Shown: piece by piece, positions 32,546-41,630 of the stretch
How the letters are laid out: every line of letters starts with the position of its first letter
Numbering within the stretch: position 1 is the stretch's first letter
Source: ZC4RG29 sp036563875
GTDB taxonomy: Bacteria; Bacteroidota; Bacteroidia; Cytophagales; Cyclobacteriaceae
DNA length: 64,000 nucleotides
Assembly: GCA_036563875.1 (NCBI GenBank)
Contig: DATCLO010000160.1
Location: 11,553-75,552 of the forward strand
Direction of reading: 5' to 3'
Position numbers and translations under genes: made by a program
Notes under the pieces: model-generated
The model's input: only the letters and a program-made list of their open reading frames with translations
What the model was told of the DNA's origin: nothing
The model's database searches: none

Positions 32546-35524
32546 ATGAATAAAGTTTTGAAATGGACCCTGATCATTCTGGGTAGCTTTTTCCTCATCA
32601 TCCTGCTGGCTGCTTTTATTATCCCCATAGCCTTCAAGGATGATATCCGAAAGGCCGTAGACGCGGAACTTGCCAAGTCGGTCAATGCCGACATCGTTCT
32701 GGATACCGACGATTTCAGTCTTTCGCTCTTTCGCCATTTCCCGAACGTCACCGTTCAGATGGAAAACCTGGGTGTGATAAACCGCGAACCGTTCGAGGGT
32801 GAAGTGCTTTTTGCGACGGAACGCCTCGAAGTTGTAGTGAATCTGTCTGAGATTCTTTTTGGTGATAAGTTGAGTATTAATAAAATCGGGCTCGTTCGAC
32901 CTATCATCAATATCAAGGTGCTGGAAGATGGAAGAGCCAACTATGACATAGCAATACCCTCGGCGGACACCGTTGCAGACGAATCCAGCGGTGAGTTTTC
33001 TTTTGCGATCAACCGATGGGAGGTAACTGACGCCGATGTCGTATATGACGACAAGTCCATTCCGTTCACGCTGACATTAAAGGGATTGAACCACGAAGGA
33101 AGTGGTGATTTCTCAAACGTGGAGTTTGATCTCACAACGCATTCCACAGTTGACACACTTTCGGTGGCGTATGACGGTACGGAGTACGTAAGCAACAAGA
33201 AAGCACAAATCGATGCCGTGCTTGGTATTAGCGAGAATTATTCACTTTACACCTTCCGGCAAAATGTGGTCAAGGTAAACGACTTCCTTACCACTTTCGA
33301 TGGGTGGTTCAGGATGAATGAGGACAACTACGAAATGGACATTTCCTTCAAGACGCCTGAGAACACGTTCAAGAGTTTGTTGTCCCTTGTGCCGGGAATG
33401 TATACGAGCAGCTTTGATGGTATCGAAGCGGATGGCGATGTTGCCTTTAGCGGAATGGTGAAAGGAACCTACAGCGAAACGCAGATGCCGGCGTTTAACA
33501 TTGCGCTGCAAGTGAACGATGGAAGGTTTAAGTATCCTGATCTGCCACAGCCGGTTGAAAGAATTAATGTCGACCTCGTAGTCGACAACAAGGACGGTGT
33601 GATCGAAAATACTTCGATCGATCTGAAAAAATTCCAGATGAATTTTGGATCGAATCCCGTGGAAGCGCGTGCAACCATCGCGAACCTTCGCGACTACCGC
33701 ATGGACGCGAACGTGCTGGCGCAGGTTAACCTCGAAGAGCTGATGCGCGTGTTCCCGATGGAAGGACTGGAGCTAAAGGGTAACTATACGCTCGACCTGA
33801 AGGCGAATGGTGTTTACGACTCCGTGCGAAACATTATGCCATCAATCGATGCCAGCATGGTACTCGCGAATGGCTACGTGAAATCCGATTCGCTGCCGGC
33901 GCCGCTGCAGGATCTGAAATTCAAGGCAACGGTGAGCAACCAATCGGGCAAGATGCAGGATACACGCATCAACGTACAAGACTTTTCAATGGTCCTCGAA
34001 GGAGAACGATTAACAGCGAATCTCGCGCTTGAAGACCTTGTCGACTACAAGTGGGATCTCGATCTGAGAGGCGCTGTCAATCTCGAGAAGATGATGAAAT
34101 TATTCCCGCAGGAGGGCATTACGCTCGCGGGGAAGGTAAACGCTGACATCACCACGAAAGGCCGGTACTCCGACCTCAAGGCAGAACGGTATGACCGAAT
34201 GCCGACAAGTGGGTCGGCCTCTCTCGAAGGGTTTACCTATGCATCCAAAGACCTTCCTTACAAGGTGGCGATAAGCCGCGCTGCTATGAATTTTGATCCG
34301 CGCCAGATCAACCTGAAGGAACTCAATGGTACGATTGGCAAGAGCGATTTCAGCGTAAACGGATCCGTGCTTAATTACATTGGCTACGTGCTCGGCAAAG
34401 GCGAGACCATTCGCGGCGTTGTCAACTTCAATTCAAAATTGCTTGACCTGAATGAGTTCATGACGGATGGAGAGGAAACAGAATCCGACACGTCAAGCTA
34501 TGGTGTGATTCCTGTTCCTAACAACATCGATTTTGTACTCCACTCTTCTGTAGGTCGTGCGCGGTTTATGGATTTCAACATCACGGACGCGAGTGGTGAT
34601 ATTGTCGTGAAAGATGGCATTGCGAATCTGCGTGGGTTGAAGTTCAAGATGCTGGGCGGATCGTTCGCGATGAACGGCACCTATGATCCCCGGGATCTCG
34701 CACATCCGAAATACGACGTCGATGTCAAAGTTGAAAGCCTGTCGATTCAACAGGCTGCGCAGTCCCTTACCCTTGTGCGCACTTATGCACCGATTGCCGG
34801 ACTGGTACAAGGAAACTTTTCAACCGACTTCAAGCTCAGTGGTGAACTTACGCAGACTATGATGCCGAACCTGGGTACGGTAAACGCGGAAGGTCTCATT
34901 CGCATAGCGCAGGCTGCGCTTACGCAATCCAAACTTATTGCGGGCGTGACGTCGCTGACAAAGCTTGATAACACAGACCAGGTTACGCTACGTGATGTGC
35001 TGATGTCAGCCACGATTACGAATGGCAGGCTGAGTGTCAAACCGTTCGATGTGAGGATTGGCGATTACAAAACATCAGTGGCCGGAAGTACAGGTTTGGA
35101 TGGTTCTATCAACTATACCCTCACGATGAATGTGCCTGCCGGAAAAGTAGGTTCGCAGTTGCAATCCTTCATTAACAAGAACACGGGATCGAACAATCCC
35201 ACCGATGTCGTTCCGGTCACCATCGCGCTCGGTGGTGCCTACGACAACCCTCAATTCCGCCTCATCGCGGATGAGCAGAAAGACCAGGTTAAGGAAGCCG
35301 TAGCGAGCGCCGCCAAGGAACAGGCCGGCAAGGCCATCGGCGAGGCGGTGAAGGGCACTGAGGCTGAGGAGCTGGTGAAAGGCATTCTGGGTGGAGGTAA
35401 GAAGGACTCGACAGCCGCAGGGGCCGCCACTGACACGGCAAGCACCGCAACAAAACCTGACGTGAAGGAGCAAATCCAAAATGAAGCCCGGAAGAAGATC
35501 CAGGACCTGCTGAAACGGAAGTAA
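32546..35524 (+). CDS. AsmA family protein
   Basis: AsmA-like proteins are long, inner-membrane-anchored periplasmic bridges implicated in lipid movement to the outer membrane. The 992-residue product has an N-terminal membrane anchor (about 7-29, LKWTLIILGSFFLIILLAAFIIPIA), an AsmA N-terminal domain with DTDDFSLSLFRHFPNVTVQM (near 52-71), and many repeated strand segments of the repeating beta-groove type. An AsmA_2-like C-terminal domain (about 640-890) follows. The last 80 residues are helical, Ala/Lys-rich and of low complexity. A strong terminator follows 27 bp after the stop. No operon partner is visible. Confidence 0.88.
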   Translation: MNKVLKWTLIILGSFFLIILLAAFIIPIAFKDDIRKAVDAELAKSVNADIVLDTDDFSLSLFRHFPNVTVQMENLGVINREPFEGEVLFATERLEVVVNLSEILFGDKLSINKIGLVRPIINIKVLEDGRANYDIAIPSADTVADESSGEFSFAINRWEVTDADVVYDDKSIPFTLTLKGLNHEGSGDFSNVEFDLTTHSTVDTLSVAYDGTEYVSNKKAQIDAVLGISENYSLYTFRQNVVKVNDFLTTFDGWFRMNEDNYEMDISFKTPENTFKSLLSLVPGMYTSSFDGIEADGDVAFSGMVKGTYSETQMPAFNIALQVNDGRFKYPDLPQPVERINVDLVVDNKDGVIENTSIDLKKFQMNFGSNPVEARATIANLRDYRMDANVLAQVNLEELMRVFPMEGLELKGNYTLDLKANGVYDSVRNIMPSIDASMVLANGYVKSDSLPAPLQDLKFKATVSNQSGKMQDTRINVQDFSMVLEGERLTANLALEDLVDYKWDLDLRGAVNLEKMMKLFPQEGITLAGKVNADITTKGRYSDLKAERYDRMPTSGSASLEGFTYASKDLPYKVAISRAAMNFDPRQINLKELNGTIGKSDFSVNGSVLNYIGYVLGKGETIRGVVNFNSKLLDLNEFMTDGEETESDTSSYGVIPVPNNIDFVLHSSVGRARFMDFNITDASGDIVVKDGIANLRGLKFKMLGGSFAMNGTYDPRDLAHPKYDVDVKVESLSIQQAAQSLTLVRTYAPIAGLVQGNFSTDFKLSGELTQTMMPNLGTVNAEGLIRIAQAALTQSKLIAGVTSLTKLDNTDQVTLRDVLMSATITNGRLSVKPFDVRIGDYKTSVAGSTGLDGSINYTLTMNVPAGKVGSQLQSFINKNTGSNNPTDVVPVTIALGGAYDNPQFRLIADEQKDQVKEAVASAAKEQAGKAIGEAVKGTEAEELVKGILGGGKKDSTAAGAATDTASTATKPDVKEQIQNEARKKIQDLLKRK

Positions 35525-35550
35525 CCTGAGCCCATTTGGCCGACTTCAGA

Positions 35551-35584
35551 CACCCGAAAAACGCGGTTTTTCGGGTGTTTTTTT
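35551..35584 (+). terminator. Intrinsic terminator after the AsmA-like gene
   Basis: CACCCGAAAAAC / GTTTTTCGGGTG forms a perfect 12-bp stem (35551-35562 and 35566-35577) with a three-base loop, followed by seven T residues. Confidence 0.92.
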
Positions 35585-35719
35585 CTGTTTTTCGAGGTAG
35601 TAACCGTCCTCTACAACCTTCCACCGGCGCCATATTCCTCCTGTCGCCGGAAACCTCTCCCGACCGGCATTTCCCTATGTGCAAGGCCTTTTGCAGGTAT
35701 TCAGTGCTAACCAACCAAC

Positions 35720-38644
35720 ATGCCTATGAAAAGGACATTTTACGTGCTGATTGCGTTTTGGCTGTTGTTTACGGGTGTTGCTCTGGCCGGAGGCGGTGGC
35801 AAGGGCAAGAAGCACGAGAAATCGTGCGACGAAAATGACTTTTCTACCCGCGTAATCGAAGCAAAAATCAAGGATAACGGCTGCATCCGTTACACGCTGG
35901 AGATTTCTCACGACGGGAACGTCTCCCATGCACTGTCACATTATACCGTCGCATTGTCATGCGGCAAGGCGTACCATGTAACCAACTCTCAGGGTTGGAA
36001 GATTGAATACGGGTACGACAAGAAGACCAATCTGACCGGATTCAAGATCGACGACATTCCGAACTTCGGCGAAACGAAGCTTAAGAAGTTCACCGTTTCC
36101 TTTACAGTATGTCAGGACAATGGCCGGCACTGTTCGACGAAGGAGGGATGCTGCTATCCCATCGTTGCTTACAAGGCGGGACAATGTATTTACTACGACA
36201 AGCTTGAAAATGCTTGTCCGGCTCCTCCCGATGATCCTCCGGCTTCTGAGTTGAAGGCATCGCTTGAAGTTCAGCAAATTGATTGCCATGGAAACGAGAA
36301 TGGGTCAATCCTTGTCAAGGTAGAACAAGGTAAAGAACCCTACACCTACGCGTGGTCAACCGGCGCTACGACTCCAGGCGTTGATGGTCTTGCGGCTGGC
36401 AATTATGAGGTGACAGTTAAGGATGCTGCTGGTTCCGAAGTGAAACTTTCAGCAACGATCACCGAACCAGGTGCAATTGAGGTTGCTGGTGCCGTAACGA
36501 ACGAAGGCTGTAGCAATGGCAATGGCGCTATTGACATTACAGTGTCCGGAGGAACTGCGCCCTACACGTATAAATGGAGTAACGATCAGACGTCGGAGGA
36601 TCTTGCAAATCTGCACGCCGGTACCTACACAGTAACGGTGACCGATGCAAAGGGCTGTGAGATAAGCAAGAGTTTCGAAATACTCAACCAGGCACAGCTA
36701 ACGGTTACGCTACAGTCCACACAACCCTCTTGTGGTGTGAAGGATGGGTCAATTACGGTCACAGTGAGTGGCGGTACAGAGCCATACACGTATGCCTGGT
36801 CCAACGGTGCTACTACAAAAGACCTTACGGATATAGGCCCGGGTAATTACACTGTAACAGTGACAGATGCCAATGGCTGCTCCGCCCAGCGCGCGGTGAG
36901 CATTAAAGAGAACAACACCCTTAAGCTTACATCCAACGTTAAGACAACAAGCTGTAATGACGATGGGTCGGGTGCTATTGACCTTACCGTCGAAGGCGGC
37001 ACGGCTCCATACACCTATACCTGGGACAACGGACAAACCACTGAGGATATCAGCGGATTGACCGAAGGATTTTACCGTGTGACCGTCAGGGATGCGGCGG
37101 GCTGCGAAGTTACCTCCATCATCCGCGTCAACAGGAAGACCTTCGTTGTCAATCAGCAGGTGACACAACCTGCATGTGATGGCTCTTTTGGTGGTTCGGT
37201 TCAATTGTTCCCCGTCAACACAGGAGAAACTTATACGTATCAGTGGAGTCATGGACCGACGACGAGCAGCGTTTCCGGACTTGAGCCGGGCATCTATGAA
37301 GTGACCGTTACTGATGGCTCAGGTTGCAGTCGCACGATTCCTATCGTCATCCAGGAACCCACAGGAATAGCGGCTAGTGCCACTGTTACCAACACGCAGT
37401 GCAACGCAGAAGGCGCGTTTAACATTGACCTTACTGTCAGTGGAGGAACTGCTCCGTACACCTACGAGTGGTCGAACGGTGCTACTACGCAGGACTTGAG
37501 TGGGGTTAATTCTGGAACCTATACGGTGACAATTACCGATGCCGGTGGTTGCAAAACGACACATGAGCTTCAGGTAAGCGGAACACCGCCTTCATGGTCG
37601 TGTACGATCAGTCCTTCAGAAGGTGAAGTGGTCTGCAGTTCTACCGGAAACATTCTCAATTCGGCTGTGGCCGGCGCGGATAGCTATCAGTGGTCGGTGA
37701 CGAGCACGGATAACCAATGGGTGATCACTGCAGGCAACGGAACATCGTCTGTGACCTATACGGCCGGTGGCCCCGGAAGTACGGCAACCTTTACGCTGAC
37801 CGTTACCAATGATGGATGTACGCAGACTTGTGAGTATGTAGTTACGTCCTGCAAGGATAATGAAGAGGAACCTGGTGACCCTGGAGAGGATCCGGGTGAA
37901 GATCCCGGAGAGGATCCCAATGATCCCGGAGAAGACCCTAACGATCCGGGCGAAAATCCCAATGAGCCCGGTGGCGGCAACGAAAGTTGTGAAGACTGCT
38001 TGTGGACGGAGATCGTCAGCGTCGAACGCGACGGCTACTGCAGGACATACACTATGCAGGTGAACACGAACGGCGCATGTCGCTACGACCTCTCACACTG
38101 GACGATAGCTCTTCCATGTGGCAAGCCGAAGTACTATTCGAACTCGGAGGGCTGGAAGATGGAGTATGGTAAGGATCCGACTACAGGCCTCTATGGGCTG
38201 AAGGTGGACGATATAGATAACTTCGGAAAAACACCTGACTCATTTACTGTGACCTTCACGATCTGCGCGTACGACAGTGATTGTAAGGATGAACTCAGCG
38301 ACTGGAAGCCGAAGGTTGGTTACAAGGCTGGCCAGTGCGTAGCGTACGACAGACTGGATGGCGCTGATGATGTTGAAGAAGATCCTGACGGTCCGATATG
38401 CAGGGCTTATCCTAACCCCTATGTCGACAGGATGTGCTTTGAGTGGACCGCAGACCGTGACGACGAAGTATGGTTGGATCTTCTCGACATGAATGGCAAC
38501 CACGTCAAGCAGCTTTACTGCGGTAAGGTGTATCGCGGTGAGCGCTACAGAGTGGAGTGTAGTGATCTGACACAGTCGATGTACGTATATCGATTCAAGT
38601 CGAGACACAAGACATCATACGGAAAGATCTGTAAGATCAGGTGA
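35720..38644 (+). CDS. SprB-repeat surface protein with T9SS C-terminal sorting signal and a duplicated flanking domain
   Basis: The 974-residue secreted protein has a signal peptide (about 1-23); a start at 35726 is equally possible. Cys-rich domain A occupies about 34-163, then six SprB repeats of about 72 residues (178-620), each with a G(G)TxPYTYxWS core and a TYTVTVTDAxGC end. A PKD/Ig-like domain (622-712), a PGEDP-type acidic linker (716-752), a second copy of domain A (754-882) and a T9SS type-A sorting tail (892-974, AYPNPYVDRMCFEW) follow. Domain A copies share LSH-T-AL-CGK, GWK-EYG-D and DDI-NFG-T patterns. SprB is the mobile gliding adhesin of Flavobacterium; this protein is far shorter and is better seen as a T9SS-exported surface adhesin or binding protein. 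Confidence 0.88.
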   Translation: MPMKRTFYVLIAFWLLFTGVALAGGGGKGKKHEKSCDENDFSTRVIEAKIKDNGCIRYTLEISHDGNVSHALSHYTVALSCGKAYHVTNSQGWKIEYGYDKKTNLTGFKIDDIPNFGETKLKKFTVSFTVCQDNGRHCSTKEGCCYPIVAYKAGQCIYYDKLENACPAPPDDPPASELKASLEVQQIDCHGNENGSILVKVEQGKEPYTYAWSTGATTPGVDGLAAGNYEVTVKDAAGSEVKLSATITEPGAIEVAGAVTNEGCSNGNGAIDITVSGGTAPYTYKWSNDQTSEDLANLHAGTYTVTVTDAKGCEISKSFEILNQAQLTVTLQSTQPSCGVKDGSITVTVSGGTEPYTYAWSNGATTKDLTDIGPGNYTVTVTDANGCSAQRAVSIKENNTLKLTSNVKTTSCNDDGSGAIDLTVEGGTAPYTYTWDNGQTTEDISGLTEGFYRVTVRDAAGCEVTSIIRVNRKTFVVNQQVTQPACDGSFGGSVQLFPVNTGETYTYQWSHGPTTSSVSGLEPGIYEVTVTDGSGCSRTIPIVIQEPTGIAASATVTNTQCNAEGAFNIDLTVSGGTAPYTYEWSNGATTQDLSGVNSGTYTVTITDAGGCKTTHELQVSGTPPSWSCTISPSEGEVVCSSTGNILNSAVAGADSYQWSVTSTDNQWVITAGNGTSSVTYTAGGPGSTATFTLTVTNDGCTQTCEYVVTSCKDNEEEPGDPGEDPGEDPGEDPNDPGEDPNDPGENPNEPGGGNESCEDCLWTEIVSVERDGYCRTYTMQVNTNGACRYDLSHWTIALPCGKPKYYSNSEGWKMEYGKDPTTGLYGLKVDDIDNFGKTPDSFTVTFTICAYDSDCKDELSDWKPKVGYKAGQCVAYDRLDGADDVEEDPDGPICRAYPNPYVDRMCFEWTADRDDEVWLDLLDMNGNHVKQLYCGKVYRGERYRVECSDLTQSMYVYRFKSRHKTSYGKICKIR
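36250..37586 (+). repeat. Six tandem SprB repeat units within the coding sequence
   Basis: Six consecutive units of about 216-225 bp encode the SprB modules. DNA identity between units is moderate, with the codons for GGTAPYTY, WSNGATT and TYTVTVTDA best conserved, so the array is old rather than a recent expansion. Unit 5 has lost the GG turn (FPVNTGETYTYQWSHGPTTS), and unit 1 differs most at its DxxG end. Confidence 0.8.
37871..37972 (+). repeat. Short tandem repeat encoding an acidic Pro-Gly-Glu-Asp linker
   Basis: Repeats of a 12-15 bp unit (variants of gatcccggagag) encode PGEDP and PNDPGED motifs, about 34 residues in total. Such proline-rich acidic linkers act as flexible, calcium-attracting spacers. 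Slippage at this array could change linker length between strains. Confidence 0.75.
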
Positions 38645-38673
38645 TGATGGGTTGAGGCGATTTGAAAAAGGAA

Positions 38674-38700
38674 GCCCCGACAATGAGTCGGGGCTTTTTT
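38674..38700. terminator. Bidirectional terminator between convergent genes
   Basis: GCCCCGAC (38674-38681) / GTCGGGGC (38687-38694) with loop AATGA is followed by six T on the + strand and preceded by an A-rich run (38665-38670), so it can end both the SprB-repeat transcript and the leftward RNase G transcript. Confidence 0.88.
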
Positions 38701-38707
38701 ATTGCTG

Positions 38708-40261
38708 TCAGGCCAGTTGAATTTCCTCACCTTCGCGGTTGAGGAATTTGAATTCGGTGATAGCGAGGGAACTGTCCTTTTCCATGCGCAGCCAGCGCTT
38801 GTATTTGAAATACCAGCGCATGCGGATGGAGATGAGGCCATGGGTGAAGTATGCGTAGAGGTACGGATGCAGCGCCAGCAACAGGTACCGCTCGTTCTGC
38901 TTCGTGATCAGGTGTTCGATATACTTTTCGATCTGATCGGACACGAGAATTGAGGCGGTGATTTTCCCGGTGCCGTTGCACGTCGGGCAGTTCTCCTTTG
39001 TGGTAATATTCATCTGCGGCCTTACGCGTTCGCGCGTGATCTGCATGAGGCCGAACTTGGAGAGCGGCAGGACGGTGAATTTCGCTTTATCGTCCGCCAT
39101 CTCATCCTTCATCGTCTTATAGATCAACTTCTTGTTTTCAGGGTTTTTCATGTCAATGAAGTCGATGACGATGATACCACCCATGTCGCGAAGGCGAAGT
39201 TGTCTGGCAATTTCTTTAGCGGCCTCGAGATTTACGGAGAGTGCCGTGGTTTCCTGGCTTTCCTCCCGGTTCGATTTGTTGCCGCTGTTTACGTCGATGA
39301 CGTGGAGCGCTTCAGTGTGCTCAATAATGAGGTAGCCGCCGCCACGGAGGCTGACGGTTTGCCCGAACGCGGTTTTGATTTGCCGCTCTATTCCAAAGGC
39401 CTCGAAAATCTTGGCCTTGCCGTTGTAGAGCCGTACGATTTTCTCTTTTTCCGGAGCAATCGTCCGGATGTACGATTTAACCTCGTCGTAAATTCTCTTA
39501 TCGTCAACCTGTATGCTGTCGAACGATTCGTTGAGAAGGTCGCGAAGCAAGGCGGACGTCTTGCTGATTTCGCCAATGACCTTGTCACGCGGATTGGCTG
39601 AGACGAGGCGCTTCATTCCATCTTCCCAGGTCTTCACAAGGTTGCGAAGGTCGCGGTCAAGTTCCGCGACGTCCTTGTTTTCGGCTACCGTCCTGATGAT
39701 GACTCCGAAGTTGTCTGGTTTGATGGACTGCATGAGCCGGAGAAGGCGTTTACGCTCCTCACTGCTCGTAATCTTTTTCGATACGCTTACGGCATTGGAA
39801 AAAGGTACCAGTACCAGGTACCTCCCTGCCAGGGACAACTCACAGGATAGTCGTGGTCCCTTCGTGGAGATAGGTTCCTTGACAATTTGAACCGGGATAA
39901 CATGGCCCTTTGCCAACTGTTGGCTGATCTTGCCATGTTTGTCGATATCCGATTCAAGCTTAAATTTTTCCAGTTTGATACCATTGATCTTGCGGTTGCG
40001 TACCAGCTTCGTGAACTTTTGCAACGAGCTGAATTGCGGCCCGAGATCTAGGTAATGGAGAAACGCATCCTTGTCGTATCCGACATCAATGAAGGCAGCA
40101 TTGAGTCCCTGGACCACTTTCTTAACGGATCCAAGGTATATATCGCCAACACTGAATTTGCTTCCTCCCTCGTCCTGGTGAAATTCTACAAGCGTCTTAT
40201 CTTTTAGAAGGGCTATCCGACATCCGTTCTGAGTTCCATTGATGATTAGTTCATTACTCAA
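38708..40261 (-). CDS. rng: Ribonuclease G/E family endoribonuclease
   Basis: RNase G cleaves single-stranded RNA for rRNA maturation and mRNA decay. The 517-residue product has an N-terminal S1 domain (about 35-135, VGDIYLGSVKKVVQGLNAAF, with FIDVGYDKDAFLHY), the RNase H/DNase I-like catalytic region (about 140-420) with metal-binding Asp residues in HVIDVNSGNKS and GGIIVIDFIDM, and the zinc-link motif CPTCNGTGK near 430. It lacks the long C-terminal scaffold of RNase E, so RNase G is the better name. It is the last gene of a leftward group with HU, a TPR protein and the AURKAIP1/COX24 mini-protein. Confidence 0.93.
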   Translation of the reverse strand: MSNELIINGTQNGCRIALLKDKTLVEFHQDEGGSKFSVGDIYLGSVKKVVQGLNAAFIDVGYDKDAFLHYLDLGPQFSSLQKFTKLVRNRKINGIKLEKFKLESDIDKHGKISQQLAKGHVIPVQIVKEPISTKGPRLSCELSLAGRYLVLVPFSNAVSVSKKITSSEERKRLLRLMQSIKPDNFGVIIRTVAENKDVAELDRDLRNLVKTWEDGMKRLVSANPRDKVIGEISKTSALLRDLLNESFDSIQVDDKRIYDEVKSYIRTIAPEKEKIVRLYNGKAKIFEAFGIERQIKTAFGQTVSLRGGGYLIIEHTEALHVIDVNSGNKSNREESQETTALSVNLEAAKEIARQLRLRDMGGIIVIDFIDMKNPENKKLIYKTMKDEMADDKAKFTVLPLSKFGLMQITRERVRPQMNITTKENCPTCNGTGKITASILVSDQIEKYIEHLITKQNERYLLLALHPYLYAYFTHGLISIRMRWYFKYKRWLRMEKDSSLAITEFKFLNREGEEIQLA

Positions 40262-40293
40262 AACGCTGAAATGTTTTAGTCAGTTAAATACCC

Positions 40294-40383
40294 TTACTTC
40301 TTCTTGTGCCTGTTTTTTCTCAGGCGCTTTTTGCGCTTGTGGGTTGCCATTTTGTGTTTCTTCCGTTTCTTTCCACTTGGCAT
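40294..40383 (-). CDS. AURKAIP1/COX24 domain-containing 29-residue ribosome-associated protein
   Basis: This tiny gene starts ATG at 40383 and ends TAA at 40294-40296. The product has 29 residues and about half are Lys or Arg: it begins MPSGKKRKKHKMATHKRKK and ends NRHKKK. The KKRKxHKMxTHKRKKRLRKNR pattern is the AURKAIP1/COX24 domain, related to mitochondrial ribosomal protein mS38 and found as a very short protein across Bacteroidota. It probably binds rRNA in the small subunit (inference from the mS38 relationship). Its location between the TPR gene and rng, in one leftward unit, links it to RNA metabolism. Its small size makes it easy to miss. Confidence 0.9.
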   Translation of the reverse strand: MPSGKKRKKHKMATHKRKKRLRKNRHKKK

Positions 40384-40430
40384 AAAATTTTTTTGGTTTA
40401 GCCGCCTTTCGGCGGATCGTTGAACAAAAA

Positions 40431-41228
40431 TTATTTCAGGTCCTTGAGATAGGAATCAACTTCTGCCTGTACGGCAGGATCCCCACTCATGGTTTTCACC
40501 TTTTCAAACTGTGCTTTTGCCCGTTCTCTTTCACCGGCATTCAGCAACGCAACGCCGAGGAGTAATTGCCCCTGAAGGTGCGTCGAATCGACCTTTGTCA
40601 ACATCTCGAAGCGCTCGATGGCGAGTCGGTACTGCCCCGACTGGATGGAGAGCAGTCCAATGTTGAATAGAGCTTCGGGATGTTGTGGATTGGCTGCTAA
40701 CACTTCCCGCAGCATTACAATACCCTGCATCGGATTCTCCGAATTCAGGAAGGTCATAGCCATCCTTGTCTTGACGTCGAGGTTGGAGGGATCGGCATCC
40801 AACACCTTTCCGTAAAACTCGCGCGCCTTCTCGGCCATTTCCTCCTGACGGGCGGGATCTACTGCAAAGGTATAGGCCTCGTAGTATTTGTCGCCAGCCC
40901 GAATCCAGCTTTCCTTAGTGTCGAAGAACGATGCAGCCTCAGCGGCAAACCAGGCGGCGCTGTCAAATCTGCCAGCTTCCTTGTACCGGTCTGCCAAAGA
41001 GTCGGCAAAGATAGCACTTTTTTCTTTTTCGGCTGACGTCTCCCAGGCCTCCCTGAGGGACGCAATCGTGGTTCTAAGCTCCTGGGAGGGCTCGGCGTGA
41101 GCGACCTGGCCGGTCGAATCAGCGGGTGTTCCCTGATCTTCGTTGCTGACTACGTGTTTAGGCAATTGAAACAGCAGCCAGACCACCAGCAGGCTGACGG
41201 CCGCGAGCAGGATACGGGTTTTCAGCAT
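40431..41228 (-). CDS. Membrane-anchored TPR protein
   Basis: The 265-residue product has an N-terminal signal-anchor (about 4-23, ILLAAVSLLVVWLLFQLP), an acidic/Thr-rich linker and then TPR-type helical repeats (about 85-260), for example REVLAANPQHPEALFNIGLL, SIQSGQYRLAIERFEMLTKV and LLLGVALLNAGERERAKAQF. It likely faces the periplasm and serves as a protein-interaction scaffold. Its ATG overlaps the stop codon of the HU gene by one base (TAATG), indicating translational coupling. HU-TPR-rng neighbourhoods recur in Cytophagales (recollection). Confidence 0.85.
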   Translation of the reverse strand: MLKTRILLAAVSLLVVWLLFQLPKHVVSNEDQGTPADSTGQVAHAEPSQELRTTIASLREAWETSAEKEKSAIFADSLADRYKEAGRFDSAAWFAAEAASFFDTKESWIRAGDKYYEAYTFAVDPARQEEMAEKAREFYGKVLDADPSNLDVKTRMAMTFLNSENPMQGIVMLREVLAANPQHPEALFNIGLLSIQSGQYRLAIERFEMLTKVDSTHLQGQLLLGVALLNAGERERAKAQFEKVKTMSGDPAVQAEVDSYLKDLK

Positions 41229-41563
41229 TAGTCAACATCCATATCCTTGAGGTTGGCCTGCTTCTCAGCCATCTCCTTGACCTTTTCACTGGTCTTGATC
41301 TTGTTGACAAAGATCTTGGCCGGCTTGAAGCTCGGTATATAGTGCTCGTCGATGACAAGCGCAGTATTCCTGGAAATATTACGGGCTATTTTTTTCTTCC
41401 GCTTCTTGTTGACAAAACTCCCAAAGCCGCGAATGTAGATATTGTGCCCATTTGCCATCGACGACTTGACAACGCTAAAGAAGGCTTCAACAGACGCCGT
41501 CACATCGGCCTTGTCAACGCCGGTCTTCTCCGCAATCTCATTAATTACATCTGCCTTGGTCAC
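41228..41563 (-). CDS. HU family DNA-binding protein
   Basis: HU proteins bend and compact DNA as dimers. From the GTG at 41563 the product has 111 residues: TKADVINEIAEKTGVDKADV at the N-terminus, the conserved NIYIRGFGSFVNKKRKKKIA segment, then the beta-arm and HYIPSFKPAKIFVNKI. The C-terminal 20 residues (EKVKEMAEKQANLKDMDVD) are a helical extension beyond the usual 90. An upstream ATG at 41608 is open but would lie at the predicted transcription start, so GTG 41563 is preferred; this is also the conserved N-terminus. The gene is divergent from mutY (67 bp). Confidence 0.92.
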   Translation of the reverse strand: MTKADVINEIAEKTGVDKADVTASVEAFFSVVKSSMANGHNIYIRGFGSFVNKKRKKKIARNISRNTALVIDEHYIPSFKPAKIFVNKIKTSEKVKEMAEKQANLKDMDVD

Positions 41564-41605
41564 TTTTGATAAAAGTTTTAGTGATAGAGAAAAATTAAGG
41601 GATCG

Positions 41606-41613
41606 CAAAGTTA
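41606..41613 (-). promoter_or_regulatory. -7 promoter box of the HU operon
   Basis: The minus strand reads TAACTTTG (TAnnTTTG). Transcription would start near 41600, downstream of the ATG at 41608, which supports the GTG start of HU at 41563. The box lies within the intergenic space shared with divergent mutY. Confidence 0.45.
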
Positions 41614-41630
41614 ATTTGCAGTCGCCGATT

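Noticed and set aside
36250..37586. Regular repeats of about 216 bp resembling a satellite or array
   Set aside because: They are in frame and encode SprB modules; the units diverge at DNA level and there are no spacers, so this is not CRISPR or a DNA satellite.
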